Shown here one piece after another: positions 6,620 to 12,613 of a DNA stretch of 13,318 bases. The notes below the pieces were generated by a model. That model was given only the letters and a program-made list of their open reading frames with translations. It did no database searches and was not told the origin of the DNA. A program made the translations under genes and the position numbers. Numbering within the stretch: the stretch's first letter is position 1; the number at the start of each line of letters is the position of its first letter. The DNA is from Solirubrobacterales bacterium (GTDB lineage Bacteria; Actinomycetota; Thermoleophilia; Solirubrobacterales; Solirubrobacteraceae), in assembly GCA_027314825.1 (NCBI GenBank), contig DAHVAB010000031.1, forward strand, positions 1-13,318, written 5' to 3'.

Positions 6620-6767
6620 ACGGCTCCGCGCGGGAGAGTCCGCGCGAAGACCGGGGCGACCGGCAGCGCGGCGCGGCATCAGCTACGACCAGCAGCCTGC
6701 GCATGCGCGAGCGCCGGGCGCCACGGCTCCGCGCGGGAGAGTCCGCGCGAAGACCGGGGCGACCGGC
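6620..6767. repeat. 45-nt direct repeat pair with hairpin
   Basis: Positions 6620-6664 and 6723-6767 are identical over 45 nt, with starts 103 nt apart. Each contains CGCGCGG, loop GAGAGT, CCGCGCG, a 7-bp stem with a 6-nt loop. The 58 nt between the copies are unrelated to the repeat. Identity without any mismatch suggests a recent duplication or gene-conversion between copies. Confidence 0.9.
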
Positions 6768-6807
6768 GCCGGTGCGTCAGGCGGGCGACCGGCGCCGGTG
6801 CGTCAGG
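6759..6807. repeat. 26-nt-period tandem repeat
   Basis: Positions 6759-6781 and 6785-6807 are identical (GCGACCGGCGCC then GGTGCGTCAGG). The unit overlaps the end of the second 45-nt repeat copy, so two duplication events are layered. The core GGCGCC is palindromic. Confidence 0.85.
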
Positions 6808-6830
6808 GCCCGCCTAGCGCGAGACCGTGT

Positions 6831-7361
6831 TCACGCCGCCTGCCTGCTGCGTCCGCCATAGGCGAGAAGCCCATATAGGACGAGGATGTCGATCGCGAAG
6901 ATCGCGAGCGACGCCAGCGGGTAGGCCGGTATGAAGATCAGCTGGATGATCGCGTTCACGCCCGCCGTGGCGACCCCCACCCAACGCGCCCACTGAGCGC
7001 GCATGAAGATCCCCATGGCCGCGATGAACTGCACCACGCCCGTGAACATGATCACCCAACCCCAGGTGTTCAGTTCGCTGATGATGTAGACGGCGCCTCC
7101 GACGTAGAATTTCGAGTTGGCGATCGCCGCTATCCCGTAGATGAAGTTGATGATCCCGACAATCGAGATCATCACTCCCGCGAAGAGCACCCAGCCGTAG
7201 CCGCGCTCCTCGTAGGGGTCGTAATGGGATTCTCCGCGATCCCACGGCTGTGGCACCGGAGCGCCACCGCTGCGCGCGCCATCGCCGGTGCGCGGAACGC
7301 CCGTGGGCTGCGCAGACGCCTGCGTGACCCTCGTGTCAGGTCTCTCAGGTCTCTGGTCCAT
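6831..7361 (-). CDS. DUF7144-type four-helix membrane protein
   Basis: The 176-residue product has a disordered Pro/Arg/Gly-rich cytoplasmic tail (1-50) followed by four membrane segments at about 56-81, 99-120, 124-145 and 148-168. The pattern GWVLFAGVMISIVGIINFIYGIAAI, TWGWVIMFTGVVQFIAAMGIF, AQWARWVGVATAGVNAIIQ and FIPAYPLASLAIFAIDILVLYGL (each broken by loops) is the one I associate with the actinobacterial DUF7144 family, whose function is unknown. The start is supported by a strong AAAGGAGG ribosome binding site 9 nt before the ATG. It is divergent from the DUF2252 gene. Its tail length and composition (many Pro, Gly, Arg) suggest a flexible anchor. Confidence 0.85.
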   Translation of the reverse strand: MDQRPERPDTRVTQASAQPTGVPRTGDGARSGGAPVPQPWDRGESHYDPYEERGYGWVLFAGVMISIVGIINFIYGIAAIANSKFYVGGAVYIISELNTWGWVIMFTGVVQFIAAMGIFMRAQWARWVGVATAGVNAIIQLIFIPAYPLASLAIFAIDILVLYGLLAYGGRSRQAA

Positions 7362-7662
7362 CGACCATCGCCTCCTTTCGGCGACTCGGTGGCCGGACCC
7401 ATCCCGCCACCTCAGGTAGTTGCATCTGTGCTCACGCTCGCACCCTCACCGGCGCCGCACAAGGTGGGCAAGCCACAGCCGTGGGCGCGGTCTTTCACGG
7501 TTAACCCGACCGCGGCGCGGGCGTACGCTCGCCGAACCGCGGTGCGCATCCACGACCGCCCACCGCGGTGCGCGCACACGGCCGGCGGGCCGCAGCGCGG
7601 ACGTGTGATCCACGCGGGCGGCAGGCAGGGCGAGACGTGCCGGATTCCGGACTCAGAGCACC
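7362..7662. other. Divergent intergenic region
   Basis: About 300 bases between the DUF7144-type gene (-) and the DUF2252 gene (+), expected to carry both promoters. Seen in it: the ribosome binding site of the membrane protein (just right of 7361), ACCGCGGTGCGC twice (7536-7547 and 7562-7573), and the palindrome GCGTACGC near 7520. No confident -10/-35 pair was identified. Confidence 0.5.
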
Positions 7663-9048
7663 ATGAGCACACCCGAGCAGAGCGCGATGATCGGCAGGCA
7701 GGCCCGCGAGCGCGCGCCGCGCTCGGCTCACGCCGCCTGGCAGCCTCCCGCCTCGCGCGCGGACCCCGTGGCGCTGCTCGAAGCCCAGGGCGAGAGCCGC
7801 CTTCCCGAGCTGCTGGCGATCCGCTACGGGCGGATGGCGCGCTCCCCGCTCTCCTTCCTTCGCGGCTCCGCCGCGATCATGGCGGGCGACCTGGCGCACA
7901 CGCCCACCTCGGGGCTCAGAGCCCAGCTCTGCGGCGACGCGCACCTCTCCAACTTCGGCGGCTTCGCATCGCCGGACCGCGAGATCGTCTTCGACCTCAA
8001 CGACTTCGACGAGACGCTGCCCGGACCGTTCGAGTGGGATCTCAAGCGGCTGGCCGCGAGCCTCCACGTCGCGGGCCTCCAGCGCGGCTTCGCGGAGGCG
8101 GACCGCCGAGCCGCCGTGCTGAGGGCGGCCGATGTCTATGTCCGCTCGATGCGCTCCTTCGCCCGTGAGGGCAACCTGGAGGTCTGGTACGCACGCCTGC
8201 CCGCCCGTCAGATCCTGCGGATGGCACGCGAGGAGGGCATCTCCTCAAAGCGCCGGCGCGCGATCGAGCGCAACATCGCCAAGGCCCGCGGCAAGGAAAG
8301 CCGGCGCGCCGCCGGCAGGCTGACCGAGCGTGTCGATGGGCACCTTCGGTTCGTCAGCGATCCACCGCTGATCGTGCCGATCGAGGAGCTGCTCGACGAC
8401 GCCGGGCGCGCGCAGCTCGAAGCTACCCTGAGCGGCCTGCTGAGCGCATATCGCGAGAGCCTCCCGCACGACCGCCGGCGCCTCTTCGACGGCTACCGTC
8501 ACCTCTCGATCGCCCGCAAGGTGGTCGGCGTGGGCAGCGTCGGCACGCGCGCGTGGATCGTCCTGTTCGCCGGCAACGAGGACTCCGACCCGCTGGTGCT
8601 GCAGTGCAAGGAGGCCCAGGAGTCGGTCCTGGAGCCCTACGCCGGCGCGTCCGCCTACGCCAACCATGGCCAGCGGGTGGTGGAGGGTCAGCGCCTGATG
8701 CAGGCCGCGAGCGACATCTTCCTCGGATGGATGCCGGCGATCGGGCTGGACGGCTCTCCGCGGGACTTCTACCTGCGCCAGCTCTGGGACGGCAAGCTCT
8801 CGCCCGACATCGACAGCATGACCCCTCAGCTGCTGCGCGGCTACGCGCAGCTGTGCGGATGGACGCTGGCCCGCGCTCACGCTCGCAGCGGCGACCGGGT
8901 CGCGATCTCCTCCTATCTGGGGCGCAGCGCCACCTTCGCCGAGGCGATCGTCGACTTCGCGGCCTCCTACGCCGAGCAGAACGCGCGCGACTATGCGGCC
9001 CTCCTGCACGCGATCTCCTCGGGGCGGATCGAGGCCGTGGACCTGTGA
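7663..9048 (+). CDS. DUF2252 family protein
   Basis: The 461-residue product matches DUF2252, an uncharacterised bacterial family that I recall as related to the aminoglycoside phosphotransferase/protein-kinase fold. Diagnostic stretches are RYGRMARSPLSFLRGSAAIMAGDLA (54-78), QLCGDAHLSNFGGFASPDR (88-106), the acidic DLNDFDETLPGPFEWDLKRLA (111-131), then VGVGSVGTRAWIVLF and LQCKEAQESVLE in the middle, and QRVVEGQRLMQAASDIFLGW further on. CGDAHLSNFG and DLNDFDE resemble the catalytic-loop HxxN and metal-binding Asp regions of such kinases, but no substrate is known. The length is typical. The ATG at 7663 has no strong ribosome binding site; high third-position G/C starts there. The patatin-like gene follows on the same strand about 230 nt downstream. 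Confidence 0.9.
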   Translation: MSTPEQSAMIGRQARERAPRSAHAAWQPPASRADPVALLEAQGESRLPELLAIRYGRMARSPLSFLRGSAAIMAGDLAHTPTSGLRAQLCGDAHLSNFGGFASPDREIVFDLNDFDETLPGPFEWDLKRLAASLHVAGLQRGFAEADRRAAVLRAADVYVRSMRSFAREGNLEVWYARLPARQILRMAREEGISSKRRRAIERNIAKARGKESRRAAGRLTERVDGHLRFVSDPPLIVPIEELLDDAGRAQLEATLSGLLSAYRESLPHDRRRLFDGYRHLSIARKVVGVGSVGTRAWIVLFAGNEDSDPLVLQCKEAQESVLEPYAGASAYANHGQRVVEGQRLMQAASDIFLGWMPAIGLDGSPRDFYLRQLWDGKLSPDIDSMTPQLLRGYAQLCGWTLARAHARSGDRVAISSYLGRSATFAEAIVDFAASYAEQNARDYAALLHAISSGRIEAVDL

Positions 9049-9127
9049 GTCCTCATCCCGCTCCGGTATCGCCACGGGACCGTGGAGGTGTCAGTCCTCG
9101 CTTCGTGCCGGCATCCCCACGAGGCCG
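9045..9127. repeat. Imperfect 38-nt duplication after the DUF2252 stop
   Basis: Positions 9045-9082 and 9090-9127 align without gaps at about 27 of 38 positions (shared AGTCCTC, CCGG, ATC, CCACG blocks), 45 nt apart. The first copy overlaps the DUF2252 stop codon. It is probably a decayed tandem duplication. Confidence 0.5.
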
Positions 9128-9200
9128 CGCCGCGTAGTACCCCACCGCGATGCACGGGATCCCACGGCTGCCCGGGGACGGCCCGCCCGGCAGGGTGTGA

Positions 9201-9219
9201 ATGTGAGAAGCGTTCACAT
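9201..9219. promoter_or_regulatory. Perfect dyad ahead of the patatin gene, possible operator
   Basis: ATGTGA (9201-9206), 7 nt, TCACAT (9214-9219) form a perfect inverted repeat. A second TGTGAA at 9196-9201 can also pair with TTCACA at 9213-9218. It resembles a Crp/GlxR-type site (TGTGA-N6-TCACA) but the spacer is one base too long. It sits about 60 nt upstream of my chosen start, where a regulator would be expected to bind. Confidence 0.4.
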
Positions 9220-9280
9220 GCCAGCTCGTGAGCATCGAGACGAGCATTCCTCCGGTCCGCTCACGGCAACCGACACGCCC

Positions 9281-10546
9281 ATGCTGCTGCGAGACCCCGA
9301 GCGGGTGGACAGCCCCGTGCTGCGGCTGCTGCTGGAGCGCGCCGCCACGGGCAGCCGGCCGCGGAAACGCGATGACGGCAACGTGCTCAGCCTTGCGATC
9401 GAGGGCGGCGGCATGCGCGGGGCGGTCACCGCCGGGATGTGCGTGCTGCTGGAGGCGGCCGGGCTGATCGGCTCCTTCGACCATATATACGGAGTGTCCG
9501 CCGGCGCCCTGAACGGCTGGGCCGCGGCGGCCGGGCAGTCGGCGCTCAGCGCGACCCACTACCAGGATGCCATCGCCGCCCACGTGATCCGCCGCACCGC
9601 TCCCCTGCGCGGGCGCCCGATGATCGACCTCGACCTCCTCTTCGAGGAGCTCATCTCCGCGCAGAAGCCGCTCTCCTTCGAGGCGCTCGCATCGGGACCC
9701 GACCTGCGGGTGCTGGCGACCTCGCTGGAGACGATGTCACTGCGCGTGCTCGGCGACTTCGCCGACCGCGACGCGCTCGCGCTGGCGGTCAGGGCCAGCG
9801 CGTCGCTGCCGCGCCTCGGCGGCGAGCCGCCGGTGGTGGGCGGCGAGAGGATGGCCGATGGTGGACTGATCGAGCCGATCCCGTTCCCGACCGCGGTGCG
9901 CGAGGGCGCCAGCCACATCCTCGTGCTGCGCTCGCGCCCCTCCACCTACCGCAAGCCGGCGGTCAGCGAGCTGGGGGCGACGCTCGCGGCACGACACGAC
10001 CGCAGGCTCGTGGAGCTGCTCGACGCCAGACGGGGCAGCTACAACCGCCTGGCCGCGCAGCTGCAGGTCGGCACCCCGATCGCGGCTGCGACAGTGCCGG
10101 AGCCGCCCGGCCATCCGGAGGTTGCCTTGGAGGGGAGATCTGCGGCGAAGCCTGGGTTGGCGGCGCGACGGCGCACCCGATTCCAGCGGCGGCCGTGGCC
10201 GGGAGCAGGGCCGCAGCCGGGCGAGCCCATCCACATTCACCAGATCGCCGTCCCCGACCACACGAGCCTCATCGGGCGCCTCGACCCGGATGCGACGGGA
10301 GTCACCGACGCTCTGCGGCACGGGGCGCGCGCGATGGCGGCCGCGATCCTCGACGAGCCGATCGACCTCTGCTTCCAACCTGTCGTCTACCGCACCGCCG
10401 CGGCGCCGGCGTCGGGCTCACGCGAACGCGAGGCGGATGATCGGCAGCGCGTCCGGATCGGCAAGCGCGAGGTTCGCGAGCTCCCGCTCGGCCAGCCACG
10501 CAAGCTCGGAGTGCTCCTCCGGAGCCGCGTTGCGCGGCGCGCCTGA
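9281..10546 (+). CDS. Patatin-like phospholipase/acyl hydrolase
   Basis: Patatin-type enzymes hydrolyse acyl esters with a Ser-Asp dyad. All three landmarks are present in the 421-residue product: oxyanion-hole EGGGMRGAVTAG (41-52), nucleophile elbow GVSAGA with Ser73, and ADGGLIEPIPFP with Asp193. No signal peptide or membrane segment is visible, so it should be cytoplasmic. I chose ATG 9281 because the 63 nt upstream (from ATG 9218, also possible, 442 residues) have clearly lower third-position G/C and contain no family sequence. Residues about 284-314 are an unusual Arg/Pro/Gly-rich insert. The last 43 or so residues (after PVVYRTAA) are Arg-rich and lie opposite the NUDIX gene, so the natural end may have been extended. 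Substrate is unknown. Confidence 0.88.
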   Translation: MLLRDPERVDSPVLRLLLERAATGSRPRKRDDGNVLSLAIEGGGMRGAVTAGMCVLLEAAGLIGSFDHIYGVSAGALNGWAAAAGQSALSATHYQDAIAAHVIRRTAPLRGRPMIDLDLLFEELISAQKPLSFEALASGPDLRVLATSLETMSLRVLGDFADRDALALAVRASASLPRLGGEPPVVGGERMADGGLIEPIPFPTAVREGASHILVLRSRPSTYRKPAVSELGATLAARHDRRLVELLDARRGSYNRLAAQLQVGTPIAAATVPEPPGHPEVALEGRSAAKPGLAARRRTRFQRRPWPGAGPQPGEPIHIHQIAVPDHTSLIGRLDPDATGVTDALRHGARAMAAAILDEPIDLCFQPVVYRTAAAPASGSREREADDRQRVRIGKREVRELPLGQPRKLGVLLRSRVARRA

Positions 10547-10813
10547 CCACTCCCGAACACGGTAGAAGGCGCAATCGTAGTTCGGCCCGAGAAGCCTTCC
10601 GGCCAGCGAGAACGACTCCGCCCGCACGCTCACGCCGAGCTCCTCGGAGACCTCGCGCACGAGCGCCGCGTGCTCGCCCTCGCCCTGCTCGATGTGCCCG
10701 CCGGGCACGTCCCATCGCTCCGGCGCCCACGCCCGGGTGGGCCCGCGCCTGACCATCAGCACGCGCTCGCGCTGCGCCATCAGAGCGGAGACGGAACGGT
10801 GAAAGCCCGGCAC
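10418..10813 (-). CDS. NUDIX hydrolase
   Basis: NUDIX enzymes hydrolyse a nucleoside diphosphate linked to another group, using metal ions. The full box GX5EX7REUXEEXGU is present: GHIEQGE, seven residues, REVSEELGV (about residues 39-61 from my start), preceded by RVLMVRRGPTRAWAPERWDVPGG. The short C-terminal part (YDCAFYRVREWSG, EEHSELAWLAEREL) is normal for the family. Length would be 131 residues from GTG 10813 or 120 from ATG 10780; relatives keep the FHRSVSAL strand, which favours the GTG. The frame stays open to 11026 but that extension is low-complexity LRLRLR sequence generated by the repeat at 10917-11032. Its 3' end overlaps the patatin frame by 129 nt. Substrate cannot be assigned. 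Confidence 0.87.
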   Translation of the reverse strand: MPGFHRSVSALMAQRERVLMVRRGPTRAWAPERWDVPGGHIEQGEGEHAALVREVSEELGVSVRAESFSLAGRLLGPNYDCAFYRVREWSGAPRNAAPEEHSELAWLAERELANLALADPDALPIIRLAFA

Positions 10814-10916
10814 GGGCGCCGCGGCGTCGGAGGTGATCAGCAGCGGGGCCACCGTGGCGGCGACGCTATCACCTCGACCGCAAGCTGCCCGCGCAGCTCC
10901 ACGGTTCCCGTCCGCC

Positions 10917-11032
10917 AGGCGCAGCCGCGGGCGCAGGCGCCACCGCAGGCGCAGCCACAGGCGCAGGCGCAGCCGCAGGGCAGCCACAGGCGCAGGCGCA
11001 GCCGCGGGCGCAGGCGCAGCCGCCACCGCGGG
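10917..11032. repeat. Low-complexity CAGGCG/CAGCCG repeat
   Basis: About 115 nt built from hexamer-like units (CAGGCG, CAGCCG, CAGCCA). A 26-nt block is repeated exactly at 10951-10976 and 10980-11005. It lies in the gap between the channel gene stop (11092) and the NUDIX start. In one plus-strand frame it reads QAQPQAQAQPQ and in a minus-strand frame LRLRLRL; neither looks like part of a real gene. Confidence 0.9.
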
Positions 11033-11091
11033 CCGACCGGGCGGGCGAGCGAGAATCCGACCGCGCCGCCGGGGGGGCCCGCACAGGCTCC

Positions 11092-12144
11092 TCAGCCGGG
11101 CCGATCCTCCAGCAGCCCGACGAGCCGCTCCAGCGCGCTCGGCGCCCCGAGCGCGATCAGGACATCGCCGGCGCGCAGCGCAAGATCGCCGGATGGCTGG
11201 GGATGGAACTCCTCGCCGCGGCGCAATCCGACCACGATCGCGCTCCCTCGGATCTCCCCGAGCGTCCGCCCGGCCGCCTCGCAGGTCCTGCCCACCTCGA
11301 TCTCCTCGACGCGGTACCTGGAGTTCACATCCATCACGCCGCCGAGCTGCGGATGCAGCGCGAGCCGCGCCATCTCGCTGCCGCTCGCCTTATACGGCGA
11401 GATCACCCGATCGGCGCCGGCGCGCTTGAGCTTGCTCTCGGTGTCCTCCATCGCCGCTCTGGCGAGGATCGCGACGTCGCCTCGCAGCTCGCGCGCGGTG
11501 AGCGTGATGAACACGTTGTCAGCATCGGAGTCGGCACAGACGATGATCGAGCGGGCCCGCTCGATGCCGGCCTCCGCGAGCACCGCATCCTCGGCCGCGT
11601 CTCCCTCGATGAACATGAGCCCGAGGCTCTCGGCGAGCTCGCGGCTCTGCGGGTTGGAGTCGATCACGACATAGTCGGCGCGCGCCGCCTGCAGATCCCG
11701 CGCAACCTGGCGCCCGACCCGGCCGAAGCCGCAGATGATGTGGTGATCGGTGAGCGAGTCGATCTTCCTCTGCATGCGCCTGATGCTCAGCAGCTCGGCG
11801 AGATGGCCGGCGAGAAAGAGCTCGGCGACCGTGGCCAGCGCATAAAAGAGAGTACCGACGCCGACCAGGACCAGCGCGAGATGCACGATCTGGCCGGGCA
11901 GCGTCCGAGGCTGAGGGAAGCCGCCGACGGTGGCGGCGGTGTCGACCGCCCAGCGCAGCGCATACCAGAACCCGACCCCTTCGCTGAGAGCGAGCCCGAG
12001 CGCGCCGAGCGCCAGCAACGCGACCACCGCCGCCGCCAGGCGGCCAATCCGACGTGCGTATAGACGCAGCTGCCGGCGCGTCGCATCCGTCCTGCGCAGA
12101 TGCAACGATCGATCGACTGCTCGCGCGCCGCCCGCGGCCATCAC
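11092..12144 (-). CDS. K+-channel-like membrane protein with TrkA-N/TrkA-C (RCK) domains, atypical filter
   Basis: The 350-residue product has the two-helix pore plus cytoplasmic RCK layout of MthK-type channels. A basic tail (1-34) precedes the first membrane segment (35-53), a pore-helix-like stretch (FWYALRWAVDTAATV, 59-73) and a second membrane segment (about 86-110). A Rossmann TrkA-N domain follows, with IICGFGRVGRQVARDL (136-151), VVIDSNP (159-165) and IEGDAAED (179-186). A TrkA-C-like region is at about 270-350 (VEEIEVGRTCEAAGRTLGEI, then LRAGDVLIALGAPSALERL). The filter position reads TVGGFP (72-77) instead of TVGYGD, so potassium selectivity is doubtful. The frame begins GTG (12144) then ATG (12141); either may be the start. 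It may be co-transcribed with the small gene upstream (12222-12572). Confidence 0.88.
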   Translation of the reverse strand: MMAAGGARAVDRSLHLRRTDATRRQLRLYARRIGRLAAAVVALLALGALGLALSEGVGFWYALRWAVDTAATVGGFPQPRTLPGQIVHLALVLVGVGTLFYALATVAELFLAGHLAELLSIRRMQRKIDSLTDHHIICGFGRVGRQVARDLQAARADYVVIDSNPQSRELAESLGLMFIEGDAAEDAVLAEAGIERARSIIVCADSDADNVFITLTARELRGDVAILARAAMEDTESKLKRAGADRVISPYKASGSEMARLALHPQLGGVMDVNSRYRVEEIEVGRTCEAAGRTLGEIRGSAIVVGLRRGEEFHPQPSGDLALRAGDVLIALGAPSALERLVGLLEDRPG

Positions 12145-12153
12145 GAAACCGCC

Positions 12154-12175
12154 CGGCCGGCGCCGGGGCCGGCCG
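12154..12175. other. 8-bp GC hairpin just upstream of the channel gene
   Basis: CGGCCGGC (12154-12161), loop GCCGGG, GCCGGCCG (12168-12175) is a perfect inverted repeat. It lies between the stop of the small helical gene (12222) and the channel start (12144), 10 nt from the start codon. It could end the upstream transcript, hide the channel's translation start, or protect mRNA. No U-tract follows. Confidence 0.5.
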
Positions 12176-12221
12176 TCTGCGAAGCCCCGCGCGTCACCGA
12201 CACGAACACCGATCCCTCGGG

Positions 12222-12572
12222 CTAACTGAGAACGATCGCCCTGATCGCGTGCTCGTCGGGAAGCTTGTCGAGGATCGCCTGCAGCAGCTGGCGCTCGCGC
12301 GCCTGCTCTCGCTGCAGGTCGTCCAGCAGCAGCCTGAGCGCGGTGTGGGAGATCTTCATCTCCTGCGGGCTGAGCGGGACGGTGATCACCCCGTTGGCGT
12401 CCGCCTCCCCGGAGACCTTCCGCAGCGCCTCCCGGGCGAGACCGCGCAGCGCCGGCTCATGCGCCTCGTCGGCGATCAGCAGCCGCAGCGCGCTCGCCGC
12501 GATGGCCGCCTCCTCGCCATCGAGATGGAGGTGGTACACGAACTCCTCCGGTGCTGCCGACCGTGCCGACAT
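12222..12572 (-). CDS. Small helical protein of unknown function
   Basis: I do not recognise a family. The 116-residue product is acidic and mostly helical, with no membrane segment and no cysteine. It starts with a short strand-like EEFVYHLHLDG and then carries two similar units: DGEEAAIAASALRLLIADE (about 18-36) and SPQEMKISHTALRLLLDDL (68-86), each followed by an acidic/basic helix (EPALRGLAREALRKV; REQARERQLLQAILDKL). The shared ALRLL(I/L)xD pattern suggests an internal duplication. The ATG at 12572 has no ribosome binding site but lies 9 nt downstream of a TATGAT -10-like element, so it may be translated from a leaderless mRNA. It is upstream of the channel gene on the same strand and divergent from the LLM oxidoreductase. 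Good codon usage supports it being real. Confidence 0.75.
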   Translation of the reverse strand: MSARSAAPEEFVYHLHLDGEEAAIAASALRLLIADEAHEPALRGLAREALRKVSGEADANGVITVPLSPQEMKISHTALRLLLDDLQREQARERQLLQAILDKLPDEHAIRAIVLS

Positions 12573-12576
12573 ACAC

Positions 12577-12610
12577 CCGTCATCATAGCCGCCGTCGGCT
12601 ATCTTGACGG
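12577..12610. promoter_or_regulatory. Large dyad with divergent -10 elements
   Basis: CCGTCA (12577-12582), TC, ATAGCCG (12585-12591), CCGT, CGGCTAT (12596-12602), CT, TGACGG (12605-12610): 13 of 15 arm positions pair. It fills most of the 41-bp gap between divergent genes. TATGAT (minus strand, 12587-12582) and TATCTT (plus strand, 12600-12605) are placed a few bases before the two start codons, as expected for leaderless transcripts. Likely an operator or a mirrored promoter. Confidence 0.6.
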
Positions 12611-12613
12611 TCG

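Larger units (their letters stand above)
6356..6830. other. Repeat-rich non-coding gap
   Basis: About 475 bases between two minus-strand genes. It holds a GC dyad (GCCGGC 6383-6388, G, GCCGGC 6390-6395), a 12-nt palindrome TCGCGATCGCGA (6407-6418), the 45-nt hairpin-bearing repeat and a 26-nt tandem repeat. Frames of 100-150 codons exist on both strands but their products have no recognisable motif and look like chance reading in GC-rich DNA. The right part should include the end of the DUF7144-type transcript and the left part the promoter of the SnoaL-like gene; I could not identify either site. Confidence 0.55.

Noticed and set aside
6628..6665. GCGGGAGAGTCC resembling the glycine riboswitch core, twice in tandem
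   Set aside because: The other invariant parts (CCGAAGGRGCAA and CTCTCAGG) are absent, the two copies are identical rather than two diverged aptamers, and no plus-strand gene follows within the expected distance.
6402..6878. Frames of 100-150 codons on both strands in the repeat-rich gap
   Set aside because: No ribosome binding site, no motif, and they cross the direct repeats; their composition fits chance reading of GC-rich DNA.
7239..9170. GATCCCACGGCTG shared at 7239-7251 and 9158-9170, flanking the DUF2252 gene
   Set aside because: A 13-nt direct repeat around a gene could suggest mobile-element flanks, but there is no transposase or terminal inverted repeat, and the first copy lies inside the membrane-protein gene.
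10670..11674. 334-codon plus-strand frame opposite the NUDIX and channel genes
   Set aside because: It runs through the low-complexity repeat and antisense to two conserved domains; the product is Ser/Arg/Pro-rich without motifs.
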